DNA of 9,333 nucleotides. Origin: JBEKTY01 sp049515555. GTDB taxonomy: Bacteria; Planctomycetota; Planctomycetia; Pirellulales; Thermoguttaceae. The stretch covers positions 1 to 9,333 of the forward strand of contig JBEKTY010000247.1 in NCBI GenBank assembly GCA_049515555.1, given 5' to 3'. The notes below the pieces were generated by a model. The model was not told the origin of the DNA. It saw only the letters and a program-made list of their open reading frames with translations, and ran no database searches. Numbering within the stretch: position 1 is the stretch's first letter; every line of letters starts with the position of its first letter. A program made the translations under genes and the position numbers. This document shows positions 1 through 6,091 of this stretch, one piece after another.

Positions 1-2
1 CG

Positions 3-2021
3 GAAGGTTCGGGTGCCACTGCTGGCTTGTCCAGCAGTGCCGACAGCACGGGTGGGCAAGCCACCCGTGGCACCCGTCAGGCGGAGGACGGAAGGTGGAA
101 GTCGGGGGGCCGAGGCGCGATTCTTGCGCTGTACTTGTCGGTGGTGGCCGCGCTGGCCCTGGGCCTGATGGCCAAGCCCATGCTGGTGACGCTGCCGTTT
201 GTGCTGCTCCTGCTGGACTACTGGCCGCTGGGCCGGTTCGCGAAGGCGGAAGAGGACGCGGGGAGTTGCCATGTCCCCGCGTCCCCGCGTCCCCGCGTCC
301 CCGCGTCCTCTTCCTTCCCGCAACGGCCAGTCCCTTCAAACGTGCGGCTGGTGGTCGAGAAGATCCCTCTGTTCGTGCTGGCCGCCGCATCCTGCGCGGT
401 GACGCTGTGGGCCCAGCGGGCGGGCGAGGCCGTCATTGACGTGCCCAGTGCGCCGCTGGGGCTCCGGCTGGCCAACGCCCTGGTCTCCTACACGGCCTAC
501 ATCGGTCAATCGTTCTGGCCGGCGGGGCTGGCGGCGTTTTATCCGCACCCGGGCCACTATGCCGACCCGTGGAAATACCTGCCGGCGTGGAAGGTGGCCG
601 GGGCCGCTGCGCTCCTGGCCGCCGTCTCGGCCCTCGCCCTGATCGGGCGGCGAAAATACCCCTACCTGCTCGTCGGCTGGCTCTGGTTCCTGGGCATGCT
701 GGTGCCGGTGATCGGGCTGGTGCAGGTCGGCAAGCAGGCCATGGCCGACCGCTACATGTACCTGCCGCAGATCGGGCTGGCCATTGCCCTGGCCTGGGCC
801 TTTTTCGGAGGGCGGAAGGCGGAAGGCGGAAGGATGAAGGATGAAGGCGGAGGGCGGAGGGCGGAAGGCGGAGGGCGGAAGGCGGAAGGCGGAGGGCGGA
901 AGGCGGAAGGCGGAAGGATGAAGGCGGAAGGCGGAGGGATGAGGGATGAAGGCGGAGGGCGGAAGGCGGAAGGCGGAAGGCGGAAGGCGGAAGGCGGAGG
1001 GCGGAAGGCGGAAGGCGGAGGGCGGAAGGCGGAAGGCGGAGGGCGGAAGGCGGAAGGCGGTCCGGGAGAGGAGAGGGCGGGCTCGGGCGAAGGCGCAAAA
1101 GCGCAAAGCGTGGCTTCATCCGTCATCCTTCCACCTTCCACCTTCCGCCCTCCGCCTTCCGCCTTCCGCCTTCCGCCTTCCGCCTTTGTGGCCGTGGCGG
1201 CCCTGACGGTCCTGGCCGCGGCGGCCTGGAAACAAACCACCTACTGGCGCAACGCCGAGGCCCTGTGGCGCCGCGATTACGACATCACCCGCGGCGACGA
1301 CGCCTGCAACGGGCTGGGCAATGCCTTGTACATCGAGGGAAGGTCGGACGACGCCGCCGAATGGTTTCGCAAGGCGATAGCGCTAAGCCCGCGGTGGGTG
1401 GAGCCCGCTTGCCGCCTGGGCGCGCTGCTGGTGGCCCAGGGCCGGCTGGACGAGGCGATCGAGCACTTCGAGCGGGCCGCCCGGTCGGCGCCCGATGAGT
1501 TCGGGGCGCGGGAGCGGCTGGAGGAGACCCGGGCCCTGCGCCGCCGGCTGGACGAGGACATCGCCCGCTTGCGCAAGGCGCTGGAGCGGGAGCCCGACCG
1601 CGTCAACCTGCACCACTTGCTGGCGAAGGCGCTGCTGGCCAGGGGCCGGCCGGCCGAGGCCCTCCAGCAGTGGTGCGAGATACTCCGCCTGGAGCCGAGG
1701 AACATGGCCCTGATGAACAACATGGCTTGGCTCCTGGCGACCGATCCGGAGGTCTCGATCCGCAACGCTGCGGAGGCCGTGCGGCTGGCGCAAGGGGCGG
1801 CGGAACTCGCGCAAGACCGCGACCCGACCGTCTTGGATACACTGGCCGCGGCACAGGCCGAGGCAGGCCGCTTCGAGGAGGCCCTGGCCACGGCGGGCAA
1901 GGCCCTCGACCTGGCCATTGCCCAGGGCAAGACCGCCCTGGCCAACTCGCTGCGGGCCAGAATCGAGCTCTATCGGGCCGGCAAACCCTTCCGCGACCAG
2001 CGGCAAGGGGGGAAGGGATGA
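3..2021 (+). CDS. TMTC-like polytopic membrane protein with C-terminal TPRs, paralogue 1 (5' partial)
   Basis: The reading frame is open to the left edge, so the N-terminal third, including the first membrane helices and the acidic loop seen in paralogue 2, lies outside the window; a TTG at 27 is not a credible start. The visible 672 residues (numbered from nt 3) contain several hydrophobic segments, the family block MADRYMYLPQIGL, and at about residues 430-660 degenerate TPRs (for example GRLDEAIEHFERA). By analogy with TMTC-type proteins this is probably a GT-C-fold glycosyltransferase of the cytoplasmic membrane with a TPR protein-binding tail; substrate unknown. Three repeat-derived segments interrupt it: a palindrome (about residues 1-37), an octamer hairpin (80-113) and a very long GCGGAAG region (269-395). 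All lie between hydrophobic segments and keep the frame. The last 16 residues equal those of the gene that follows, which indicates tandem duplication. The membrane-TPR class is secure; the enzymatic role is inferred. Confidence 0.85.
   Translation, partial: EGSGATAGLSSSADSTGGQATRGTRQAEDGRWKSGGRGAILALYLSVVAALALGLMAKPMLVTLPFVLLLLDYWPLGRFAKAEEDAGSCHVPASPRPRVPASSSFPQRPVPSNVRLVVEKIPLFVLAAASCAVTLWAQRAGEAVIDVPSAPLGLRLANALVSYTAYIGQSFWPAGLAAFYPHPGHYADPWKYLPAWKVAGAAALLAAVSALALIGRRKYPYLLVGWLWFLGMLVPVIGLVQVGKQAMADRYMYLPQIGLAIALAWAFFGGRKAEGGRMKDEGGGRRAEGGGRKAEGGGRKAEGGRMKAEGGGMRDEGGGRKAEGGRRKAEGGGRKAEGGGRKAEGGGRKAEGGPGEERAGSGEGAKAQSVASSVILPPSTFRPPPSAFRLPPSAFVAVAALTVLAAAAWKQTTYWRNAEALWRRDYDITRGDDACNGLGNALYIEGRSDDAAEWFRKAIALSPRWVEPACRLGALLVAQGRLDEAIEHFERAARSAPDEFGARERLEETRALRRRLDEDIARLRKALEREPDRVNLHHLLAKALLARGRPAEALQQWCEILRLEPRNMALMNNMAWLLATDPEVSIRNAAEAVRLAQGAAELAQDRDPTVLDTLAAAQAEAGRFEEALATAGKALDLAIAQGKTALANSLRARIELYRAGKPFRDQRQGGKG
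11..75. repeat. Compound palindromic element inside CDS (copy 1)
   Basis: The outer arms are GGGTGCC (11-17) and GGCACCC (69-75). Between them are two nested hairpins, one around CTGCTGGCTTGTCCAGCAG and one around ACGGGTGGGCAAGCCACCCGT. The element and its flanks (1-85) are identical to 2737-2821 in the second paralogue, and it is related to the intergenic palindrome at 8188-8252. It is translated here as a Ser/Gly/Thr-rich loop just ahead of a membrane helix. Confidence 0.8.
248..314. repeat. Octamer array with 16-bp inverted repeat, in frame in paralogue 1
   Basis: There are four exact tandem copies of GTCCCCGC at 273-304. The region is bounded by a perfect 16-bp inverted repeat, 248-263 against 299-314 (GGAAGAGGACGCGGGG and its complement). 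It is translated as a VPASPRPR-type octapeptide repeat. It lies between the conserved blocks DYWPLGRF and VVEKIPLFVLAAASC, the same site at which paralogue 2 carries a different repeat. Confidence 0.85.
806..1185. repeat. Large GCGGAAG heptamer island with opposed arms, in frame in paralogue 1
   Basis: About 250 nt of GCGGAAG/GCGGAGG/GATGAAG units run on the plus strand (806-1058). A spacer with few repeats follows (1059-1126, containing GGCGCAAAAGCGCAAAGC), then about 58 nt of the complementary pyrimidine array (1127-1185, CCTTCCGCC type). The arms could pair into a long imperfect hairpin. Translation gives AEGGGRK heptapeptides, then PPSAFRL heptapeptides. The corresponding loop of paralogue 2, between AWGAADMAG and WPLAAVSALVLAG, has no such insert. 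Confidence 0.9.
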
Positions 2022-2090
2022 AGGGGAAGGCGGAAGGCGGAGGGCGGAAGGCGGAGCGATGGGGAACTAAGGCGGGGGGCGGCGGTCGAA
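2022..2090. repeat. Intergenic GCGGAAG heptamers between the two paralogues
   Basis: This 69-nt gap is mostly GCGGAAG/GCGGAGG units followed by a G-rich stretch. The TGA of the upstream gene lies in a GGATGAAGG context that runs directly into the array. I see no promoter or terminator here, so the second paralogue may be co-transcribed with the first. Confidence 0.7.
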
Positions 2091-4232
2091 ATGGGGCGGA
2101 AAGCGCGGAAGAATCGCCCGGCTGGCGGCCGGGGGAAGGGAGATGACGCGGGGACGCGGGGACGCGGAGACGCGGAGACTTCGCAACTCTCCGTGTCTCC
2201 GTGTCTCCGTGTCTCCGCGTCGTCCGCCCTCCGTCTTCCGCCTTCCGCCTTCCTCGTTATCGCCTTGCTCCTGCTGGCGGTGGCTGCCGTCTTCGGCCAA
2301 ACGCTGGACTTCAACTTCGTCAATTTCGACGACGACCAATACGTAATCGCGAACGCGCAGCTCATGCGGGGCCTGACGGGCGAGACAGCCGCCTGGGCGA
2401 TAACCACGTACTACGCCTCCAACTGGCACCCGCTGACCTGGCTCTCGCATACGCTGGACTGCCAGCTTTACGGCCTGCACCCCTGGGGCCACCATCTAAC
2501 CAACGTGCTCTTGCACGCGGCCGCGGCGGTTCTCCTGTTCCTTGCCCTGCGGCGGATGACCGGGGCGCTCTGGCCCAGCGCCTGGGTGGCGGCGGTCTTC
2601 GCCATTCATCCCCTGCGGGTGGAATCGGTGGCCTGGGTGGCCGAGCGCAAGGACGTATTGAGCGGGCTGTGTTTCATGCTGACGTTGTGGCTGTACGCCC
2701 GTTACGTTGATAGGGCGGAGGGCGGAAGGCGGAAGGCGGAAGGTTCGGGTGCCACTGCTGGCTTGTCCAGCAGTGCCGACAGCACGGGTGGGCAAGCCAC
2801 CCGTGGCACCCGTCAGGCGGAGGGCGGAAGGCGGAAGGCGGGGGGCCGAGTCGCGATTCTTGCGCTGTACTTGTCGGTGGTGGCCGCGTTCGCCCTGGGG
2901 CTGACGGCCAAGCCGATGCTGGTAACGCTGCCGTTTGTGCTCCTGCTGCTCGACTACTGGCCGCTAGGGCGCTTCTCCAAGGATGAAGGCGGAAGGATGA
3001 AGGATGAAGGGGGAAGGGGGAAGACGGAACGGTGCGGTCTGGTGGGGCGCGCTGCGCTCGACGCACCCTGCATTCGGCAGGAAAACCGGCTATTTCATCC
3101 TTCATCCCTCATCCCTCATCCTTCATCCCTCGCGAGGCCGGTAGTCGAGAAAATTCCCCTGTTTGTTCTGGCTGCGGCTTCGTGCGTGGTAACGCTCGCC
3201 GCCCAGCGCGACGCCATAAAACCCTTGGAGCAAGTGGCCTTTGCGGGGCGAGTGGCCAACGCCGCGGTGGCTTACGTCGTCTACCTCGGGAAGATGCTTT
3301 ACCCGGCCGGGTTGGCAGTCTTCTATCCGCTCCCCAAGGGCCCACCGCCGGTCTGGGAAGTGGTTGCCGCGGCCGGCGCGCTGTTGGCGATTTCCACGGC
3401 TGTCCTCGTGGTAAGGCGGAGGTGCCCTTACCTGCTCTTCGGGTGGCTGTGGTACCTTGGGACACTGGTGCCGGTGATCGGATTGGTGCAGGTGGGCGAC
3501 CAGGCGATGGCCGACCGCTATACGTATTTGACGCAGATCGGGCTTTACATGGCGTTTGCCTGGGGCGCCGCGGACATGGCCGGCGCTGGGCCCTATCGTC
3601 GTTGGCCCTTGGCGGCCGTCTCGGCGCTTGTCCTGGCAGGGTTGATTGTGTGCGCCTGGCGGCAGACGCGGCACTGGCGGGACAGCGAGACGTTGTGGAC
3701 CCACACGTTGGCCTGTACCTCGCAAAATCCGATCGCGCAAAACAACCTCGGAAACGCCTTTGCCGGCCACGGACAGCTCGACAAGGCTGTCGACCATTAC
3801 CGGAAGGCCCTGGAAATCAAGCCCGACTATGAGTTGGCCCAATATAACCTCGGAAACGCGTTGTGTGGCCGCGGACAGTTCGACGAGGCTATCGACCATT
3901 ACCGGAAAGCCGTGGCGATCAAGCCCGACTACGTGGAGGCCCGCAGCAACCTCGGAAACGCGTTGTGCAGCCGCGGACAACTCGACGAGGCTATCGACCA
4001 TTACCGGCAGGCCCTGAAGATCAAGCCCGACGCCGTGGAGGTCAACTACAACCTCGGAGACGCCCTGGCCGGCCGCGGGCAGGTCAACGAGGCGCTGGGG
4101 TATTACCAGAAGGCCCTCGACCTGGCCACCGCCCGGAACGACAGGGCCCTGGCCGACGTCATTCGGGCCAGAATCGAGATCTATCGGGCCGGCAAACCCT
4201 TCCGCGACCAGCGGCAAGGGGGGAAGGGATGA
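2091..4232 (+). CDS. TMTC-like polytopic membrane protein with four C-terminal TPRs, paralogue 2
   Basis: This is a complete 713-residue protein. Residues 1-54 are largely repeat-derived and precede a first membrane helix (about 55-69). The motif FVNFDDDQYV (76-85) sits in the following loop; an acidic cluster at this position is typical of GT-C transferases and of bacterial TMTC-like proteins. ASNWHPLTWLSH (109-120), HPLRVESVAWVAERKDVLS (173-191) and MADRYTYLTQIGL (473-485) are family blocks. Four near-perfect TPRs occupy about 546-682. The likely role is transfer of a sugar from a lipid-linked donor at the membrane; substrate unknown. In-frame repeat inserts lie at 209-252 and 297-348, both between hydrophobic segments. 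The start is uncertain: no clear Shine-Dalgarno precedes the ATG, and an in-frame GTG exists within the N-terminal array. The alternative is a non-enzymatic TPR scaffold. Confidence 0.9.
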   Translation: MGRKARKNRPAGGRGKGDDAGTRGRGDAETSQLSVSPCLRVSASSALRLPPSAFLVIALLLLAVAAVFGQTLDFNFVNFDDDQYVIANAQLMRGLTGETAAWAITTYYASNWHPLTWLSHTLDCQLYGLHPWGHHLTNVLLHAAAAVLLFLALRRMTGALWPSAWVAAVFAIHPLRVESVAWVAERKDVLSGLCFMLTLWLYARYVDRAEGGRRKAEGSGATAGLSSSADSTGGQATRGTRQAEGGRRKAGGRVAILALYLSVVAAFALGLTAKPMLVTLPFVLLLLDYWPLGRFSKDEGGRMKDEGGRGKTERCGLVGRAALDAPCIRQENRLFHPSSLIPHPSSLARPVVEKIPLFVLAAASCVVTLAAQRDAIKPLEQVAFAGRVANAAVAYVVYLGKMLYPAGLAVFYPLPKGPPPVWEVVAAAGALLAISTAVLVVRRRCPYLLFGWLWYLGTLVPVIGLVQVGDQAMADRYTYLTQIGLYMAFAWGAADMAGAGPYRRWPLAAVSALVLAGLIVCAWRQTRHWRDSETLWTHTLACTSQNPIAQNNLGNAFAGHGQLDKAVDHYRKALEIKPDYELAQYNLGNALCGRGQFDEAIDHYRKAVAIKPDYVEARSNLGNALCSRGQLDEAIDHYRQALKIKPDAVEVNYNLGDALAGRGQVNEALGYYQKALDLATARNDRALADVIRARIEIYRAGKPFRDQRQGGKG
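2145..2252. repeat. GACGCGGR / GTCTCCGT octamer inverted array at the N terminus of paralogue 2
   Basis: A left arm of GACGCGGG and GACGCGGA units (2145-2178) is followed by TCGCAACTC-type spacer and a complementary right arm of GTCTCCGT units (2188-2225). CCTTCCGCC heptamers continue to about 2252. All of it is translated ahead of the first membrane helix, giving DAGTRGRGDAET and then LSVSPCLRVS. The same octamer occurs inside lpxB at about 6912-6953. Confidence 0.85.
2714..2840. repeat. GCGGAAG heptamers flanking palindromic element (copy 2) inside paralogue 2
   Basis: Heptamers at 2714-2742 and 2815-2840 flank a compound palindrome (2747-2811) identical to that at 11-75. It separates YARYVDR from VAILALYLSVVAA and encodes residues 209-252. 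Paralogue 1 has the same insert at the same place, so it predates the duplication or was copied by gene conversion. Confidence 0.85.
2983..3130. repeat. GATGAAG heptamer inverted array inside paralogue 2
   Basis: A purine arm of GATGAAG/GCGGAAG/GGGGAAG units (2983-3027) is followed by a spacer without repeats (about 3028-3090) and a pyrimidine arm of CTTCATC/CCTCATC units (about 3091-3130). It encodes residues about 297-348 (KDEGGRM then HPSSLIP). It occupies the same protein site as the unrelated octamer insert at 248-314 in paralogue 1. Confidence 0.85.
3726..4136 (+). repeat. Four tandem TPR units, 102-bp period
   Basis: TPR units at protein residues 546-580, 581-614, 615-648 and 649-682 share runs such as NLGNAL, RGQLDEAIDHYRKAL and IKPDY. 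The DNA is also very similar between units, with AACCTCGGAAACGC and GCTATCGACCATTACCGG recurring exactly or nearly so. That suggests recent unit duplication or homogenisation rather than ancient TPRs. Confidence 0.9.
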
Positions 4233-4308
4233 AGGCGGAAGGCGGAAGGTGGAAGGCGGCTTATGGCCGATAGGTCCTATAGGTCCCATAGGTCTTATAG
4301 GACTTGTT
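4233..4308. repeat. Intergenic heptamers plus YATAGGTCC nonamer array
   Basis: GCGGAAG heptamers follow the stop of paralogue 2. Four 9-bp units then run from 4269 to 4304 (GATAGGTCC, TATAGGTCC, CATAGGTCT, TATAGGACT). This is the only 9-bp array in the window. No gene fits the interval. Confidence 0.75.
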
Positions 4309-4364
4309 GCGGAGGGCGGAGGGATGAATTCGCAGGGCGCTGAATTCATCCTTCCGCCTTCCGC
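4309..4364. repeat. 23-bp imperfect inverted repeat between convergent genes
   Basis: Arms 4309-4331 and 4342-4364 match at 20 of 23 positions around a 10-nt loop. The centre contains GGATGAATTC and its complement, and the outer parts are GCGGARG heptamers. It overlaps the stop codon of the minus-strand glycosyltransferase. Its position between convergent genes would suit a bidirectional terminator, but there is no T tract, so that role is a guess. Confidence 0.7.
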
Positions 4365-5122
4365 CTTCCGCCTTCCGCCTTCGGGAAGAGCTTCGAGCGG
4401 ACCAGCCGCAGTTTGGCCAGACGATACGTGGCCGCGGTACGCAGGCAGCCCAGCCCGTAGACGATCGAGCGCGGCAGGTTGATCGACGAGGACTGGGCTT
4501 CGTAGCGGGTGGGGCAGCTCACTTCGGCGATGACACGGCCGGTCCACAGGATCTGGGCCAGGATCTGGTTATCGAAGACGAAGCCGTCGGAACAGGCCTG
4601 CCAGGGGACCCGCTCGAGGAGCTCACGGGAGAAGGCCCGATAGCCGGTGTGATATTCTGACAGCCGGGCCCCCAGCAGGAGGTTCTCAGCGTGGGTCAGG
4701 AAGCGGTTGGCGAGGTATTTCCACCAGGGCATGCCGCCGCGGAGGGCGTGGCCGCCGAGGATGCGGGAACCCAGTACGCAGGGATACAGCCCGCAGCCGA
4801 CCATCCAGGTCATGGCCCCCAGCAGCCGCGGGGTGTATTGGTAGTCGGGGTGGATCATGATGATGATGTCGGCCCCGGCCTCGAGGGCCAGGCGGTAGCA
4901 GGTTTTCTGGTTGGCGCCGTAGCCGCGGTTCTCGGGGTGGACGTGGACGAGGGTGTGGGGGAGGGTGCGGGCAATGGCCGTCGTCTGGTCGTGGCTGGCG
5001 TCGTCGGTGATGATCACCAGGTCGACGAGCTCCTGGGCCATCACCTCGTCGTAGGTCCGCCGCAGGGTCTGGGCGGCGTTATAGGCCGGCATTACGACGA
5101 CGACTTTCTGGCCGCGAAACAT
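4346..5122 (-). CDS. Family 2 glycosyltransferase (DPM1-like)
   Basis: This 258-residue GT-A-type transferase is predicted to move a sugar from a nucleotide donor, possibly to a polyprenyl-phosphate or surface glycan. Residues 7-16 (VVVVMPAYNA) form the first Rossmann strand and loop. IITDDASHD (37-45) is the nucleotide-binding acidic region, NRGYGANQ (65-72) is the conserved family loop, and IHPDYQY (90-96) supplies the DxD-equivalent metal site. SEYHTGYRAF (155-164) is the acceptor-side motif. It has no membrane helix, so it is probably cytoplasmic or peripheral. The ATG at 5122 places the first strand correctly, but no Shine-Dalgarno is visible. Residues 248-258 (KAEGGRRKAEG) and the TGA are repeat-encoded, so the native C terminus was probably near RSKLFP. 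It lies downstream of yqgE on the same strand across a repeat-filled gap. Confidence 0.92.
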   Translation of the reverse strand: MFRGQKVVVVMPAYNAAQTLRRTYDEVMAQELVDLVIITDDASHDQTTAIARTLPHTLVHVHPENRGYGANQKTCYRLALEAGADIIIMIHPDYQYTPRLLGAMTWMVGCGLYPCVLGSRILGGHALRGGMPWWKYLANRFLTHAENLLLGARLSEYHTGYRAFSRELLERVPWQACSDGFVFDNQILAQILWTGRVIAEVSCPTRYEAQSSSINLPRSIVYGLGCLRTAATYRLAKLRLVRSKLFPKAEGGRRKAEG

Positions 5123-5128
5123 GGGCGA

Positions 5129-5284
<156 letters not shown>

Positions 5285-5285
5285 C

Positions 5286-5834
5286 CTAGTTCATCGAGGG
5301 GTCGGCGGGGACGTGTTTGATGCCCAGCAGGGCGGGCAAAGCGGTGGCTTGGGCCCGGTCCAGCAGCCGCTGCCAGAGGTCGTCGGAGCCGTCGAAGACG
5401 TCCTGCGACGTGGCGGGCAGGGCCAGCCAGGCCCCCTGCTCGAGTTCGTTTTCGAGTTGCCCCGGACCCCAGCCCGCGTGGCCCACGAACATGCGGTACT
5501 GGCTCTCTTGGCGGACCAGCTCGTCGAGGTTCTGTTTCTTGGCGGCGAAAAATACGCCGGGCACGATTTCCATTTCGGCCAGTTGGTTGCGGGTATGGAT
5601 GGCCATCAGGGGGCCGGACACGGGCCCGCCCAAGTGCACCTGCATCTGGCTCTGGCAGGGCGACTGGCCCACCTGGTGCCACAATTCGGCGACGGTCTTG
5701 CTGGTGGGGCGATTGAGCACCAGGCCGATGGCCCCCTGGTCGTTGTGCTCGATGAGCAGGACCACGGTATGGACGAAGTTGGGGTCGGCCAGTTGCGGCG
5801 CTGCCAGCAGCAGACGGCCTTCGAGGGATTTCAT
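5286..5834 (-). CDS. yqgE: YqgE/AlgH family protein (UPF0301)
   Basis: This 182-residue protein matches the usual length of the AlgH/YqgE family. That family is broadly conserved, with its biochemical role unsettled (AlgH was linked to alginate regulation in Pseudomonas). The N terminus, KSLEGRLLLAAPQLADPNF (2-20), is the family signature, and VVLLIEHNDQGAIGLVLNRP follows. LGGPVSGP and FVGHAGWGPGQLENELEQG are the other two diagnostic blocks, the last two thirds of the way along. I start it at 5834 rather than 5912: the family begins at this Met, a GGAG lies 7 nt upstream, and the extra 26 residues of the longer frame read through a palindromic repeat. It has no signal peptide or membrane helix, so it is probably cytosolic. 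It is divergent from lpxB, and the GT2 follows on the same strand. Confidence 0.95.
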   Translation of the reverse strand: MKSLEGRLLLAAPQLADPNFVHTVVLLIEHNDQGAIGLVLNRPTSKTVAELWHQVGQSPCQSQMQVHLGGPVSGPLMAIHTRNQLAEMEIVPGVFFAAKKQNLDELVRQESQYRMFVGHAGWGPGQLENELEQGAWLALPATSQDVFDGSDDLWQRLLDRAQATALPALLGIKHVPADPSMN

Positions 5835-5841
5835 CGTCGCG

Positions 5842-5845
5842 CTCC
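5842..5845 (-). promoter_or_regulatory. Shine-Dalgarno of yqgE
   Basis: GGAG on the minus strand lies 7 nt before the ATG at 5834. It supports the short start, which also matches where the family normally begins. Confidence 0.6.
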
Positions 5846-5854
5846 GCGGGCGAA

Positions 5855-5898
5855 GGGGCAGTCCCATTTTCGTCGGACGAAAATTGGGACAGTCCCCC
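5855..5898. repeat. REP-like palindrome upstream of yqgE
   Basis: GTCCCATTTTCGTC and GACGAAAATTGGGAC face each other with a single-base bulge, and looser GGGGCAGTCCC / GGGACAGTCCCC outer parts extend the pairing. The GGGACAGTCCC motif resembles REP-type palindromes linked in other genomes to tyrosine transposases; no transposase is present here. It would lie in the yqgE leader RNA if transcription starts near 5905. Confidence 0.65.
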
Positions 5899-5981
5899 GG
5901 GGCCCAACCCAATATTAGCAGCCGAGCGGGGGGAAGAAAAGGCGGCCTTCACCGCCGGGCGGGAATCTGCCATACTACGTC

Positions 5982-6059
5982 GGTTTTCAGTGTTCAGTTT
6001 TCGGCGTTCAGCGTTCGGTGGCCTCCTTGCTGAACACCGAAAACTGAAAACTGAAAACC
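5982..6059. repeat. 31-bp inverted repeat of TTCAGTK heptamers in the lpxB leader
   Basis: Arms 5982-6012 and 6029-6059 match at 29 of 31 positions around a 16-nt loop. Each arm is four to five 7-bp units (TTTTCAG, TGTTCAG, TTTTCGG, CGTTCAG and their complements). It ends 2 nt before the ATG at 6062 and 32 nt before the ATG at 6092. A transcript starting upstream would fold strongly here. Confidence 0.85.
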
Positions 6060-6091
6060 CCATGAAGAACGTTACTACAGCCAGGGCGGAG

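Noticed and set aside
336..1119. Minus-strand ORFs with long FRLPPSA repeats
   Set aside because: The GCGGAAG complement lacks stops in every frame, so these open frames are a by-product of the array.
946..1206. Plus-strand ORF of AEGGRRK repeats in another frame
   Set aside because: Same heptamer effect; the frame with conserved membrane and TPR motifs is the gene.
4249..4482. Collagen-like IGPIGPIG peptide ORF
   Set aside because: The peptide is the translation of the short 9-bp array, without start signals or a conserved remainder.
3123..4547. Minus-strand ORF of 474 codons
   Set aside because: It lies antisense to paralogue 2 and its TPRs, has no family features, and runs through repeats; the plus-strand gene explains the sequence.
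5286..5912. Long start of YqgE at 5912
   Set aside because: The extra 26 residues read through a palindromic repeat, and the family starts at the Met encoded at 5834, which has a GGAG.
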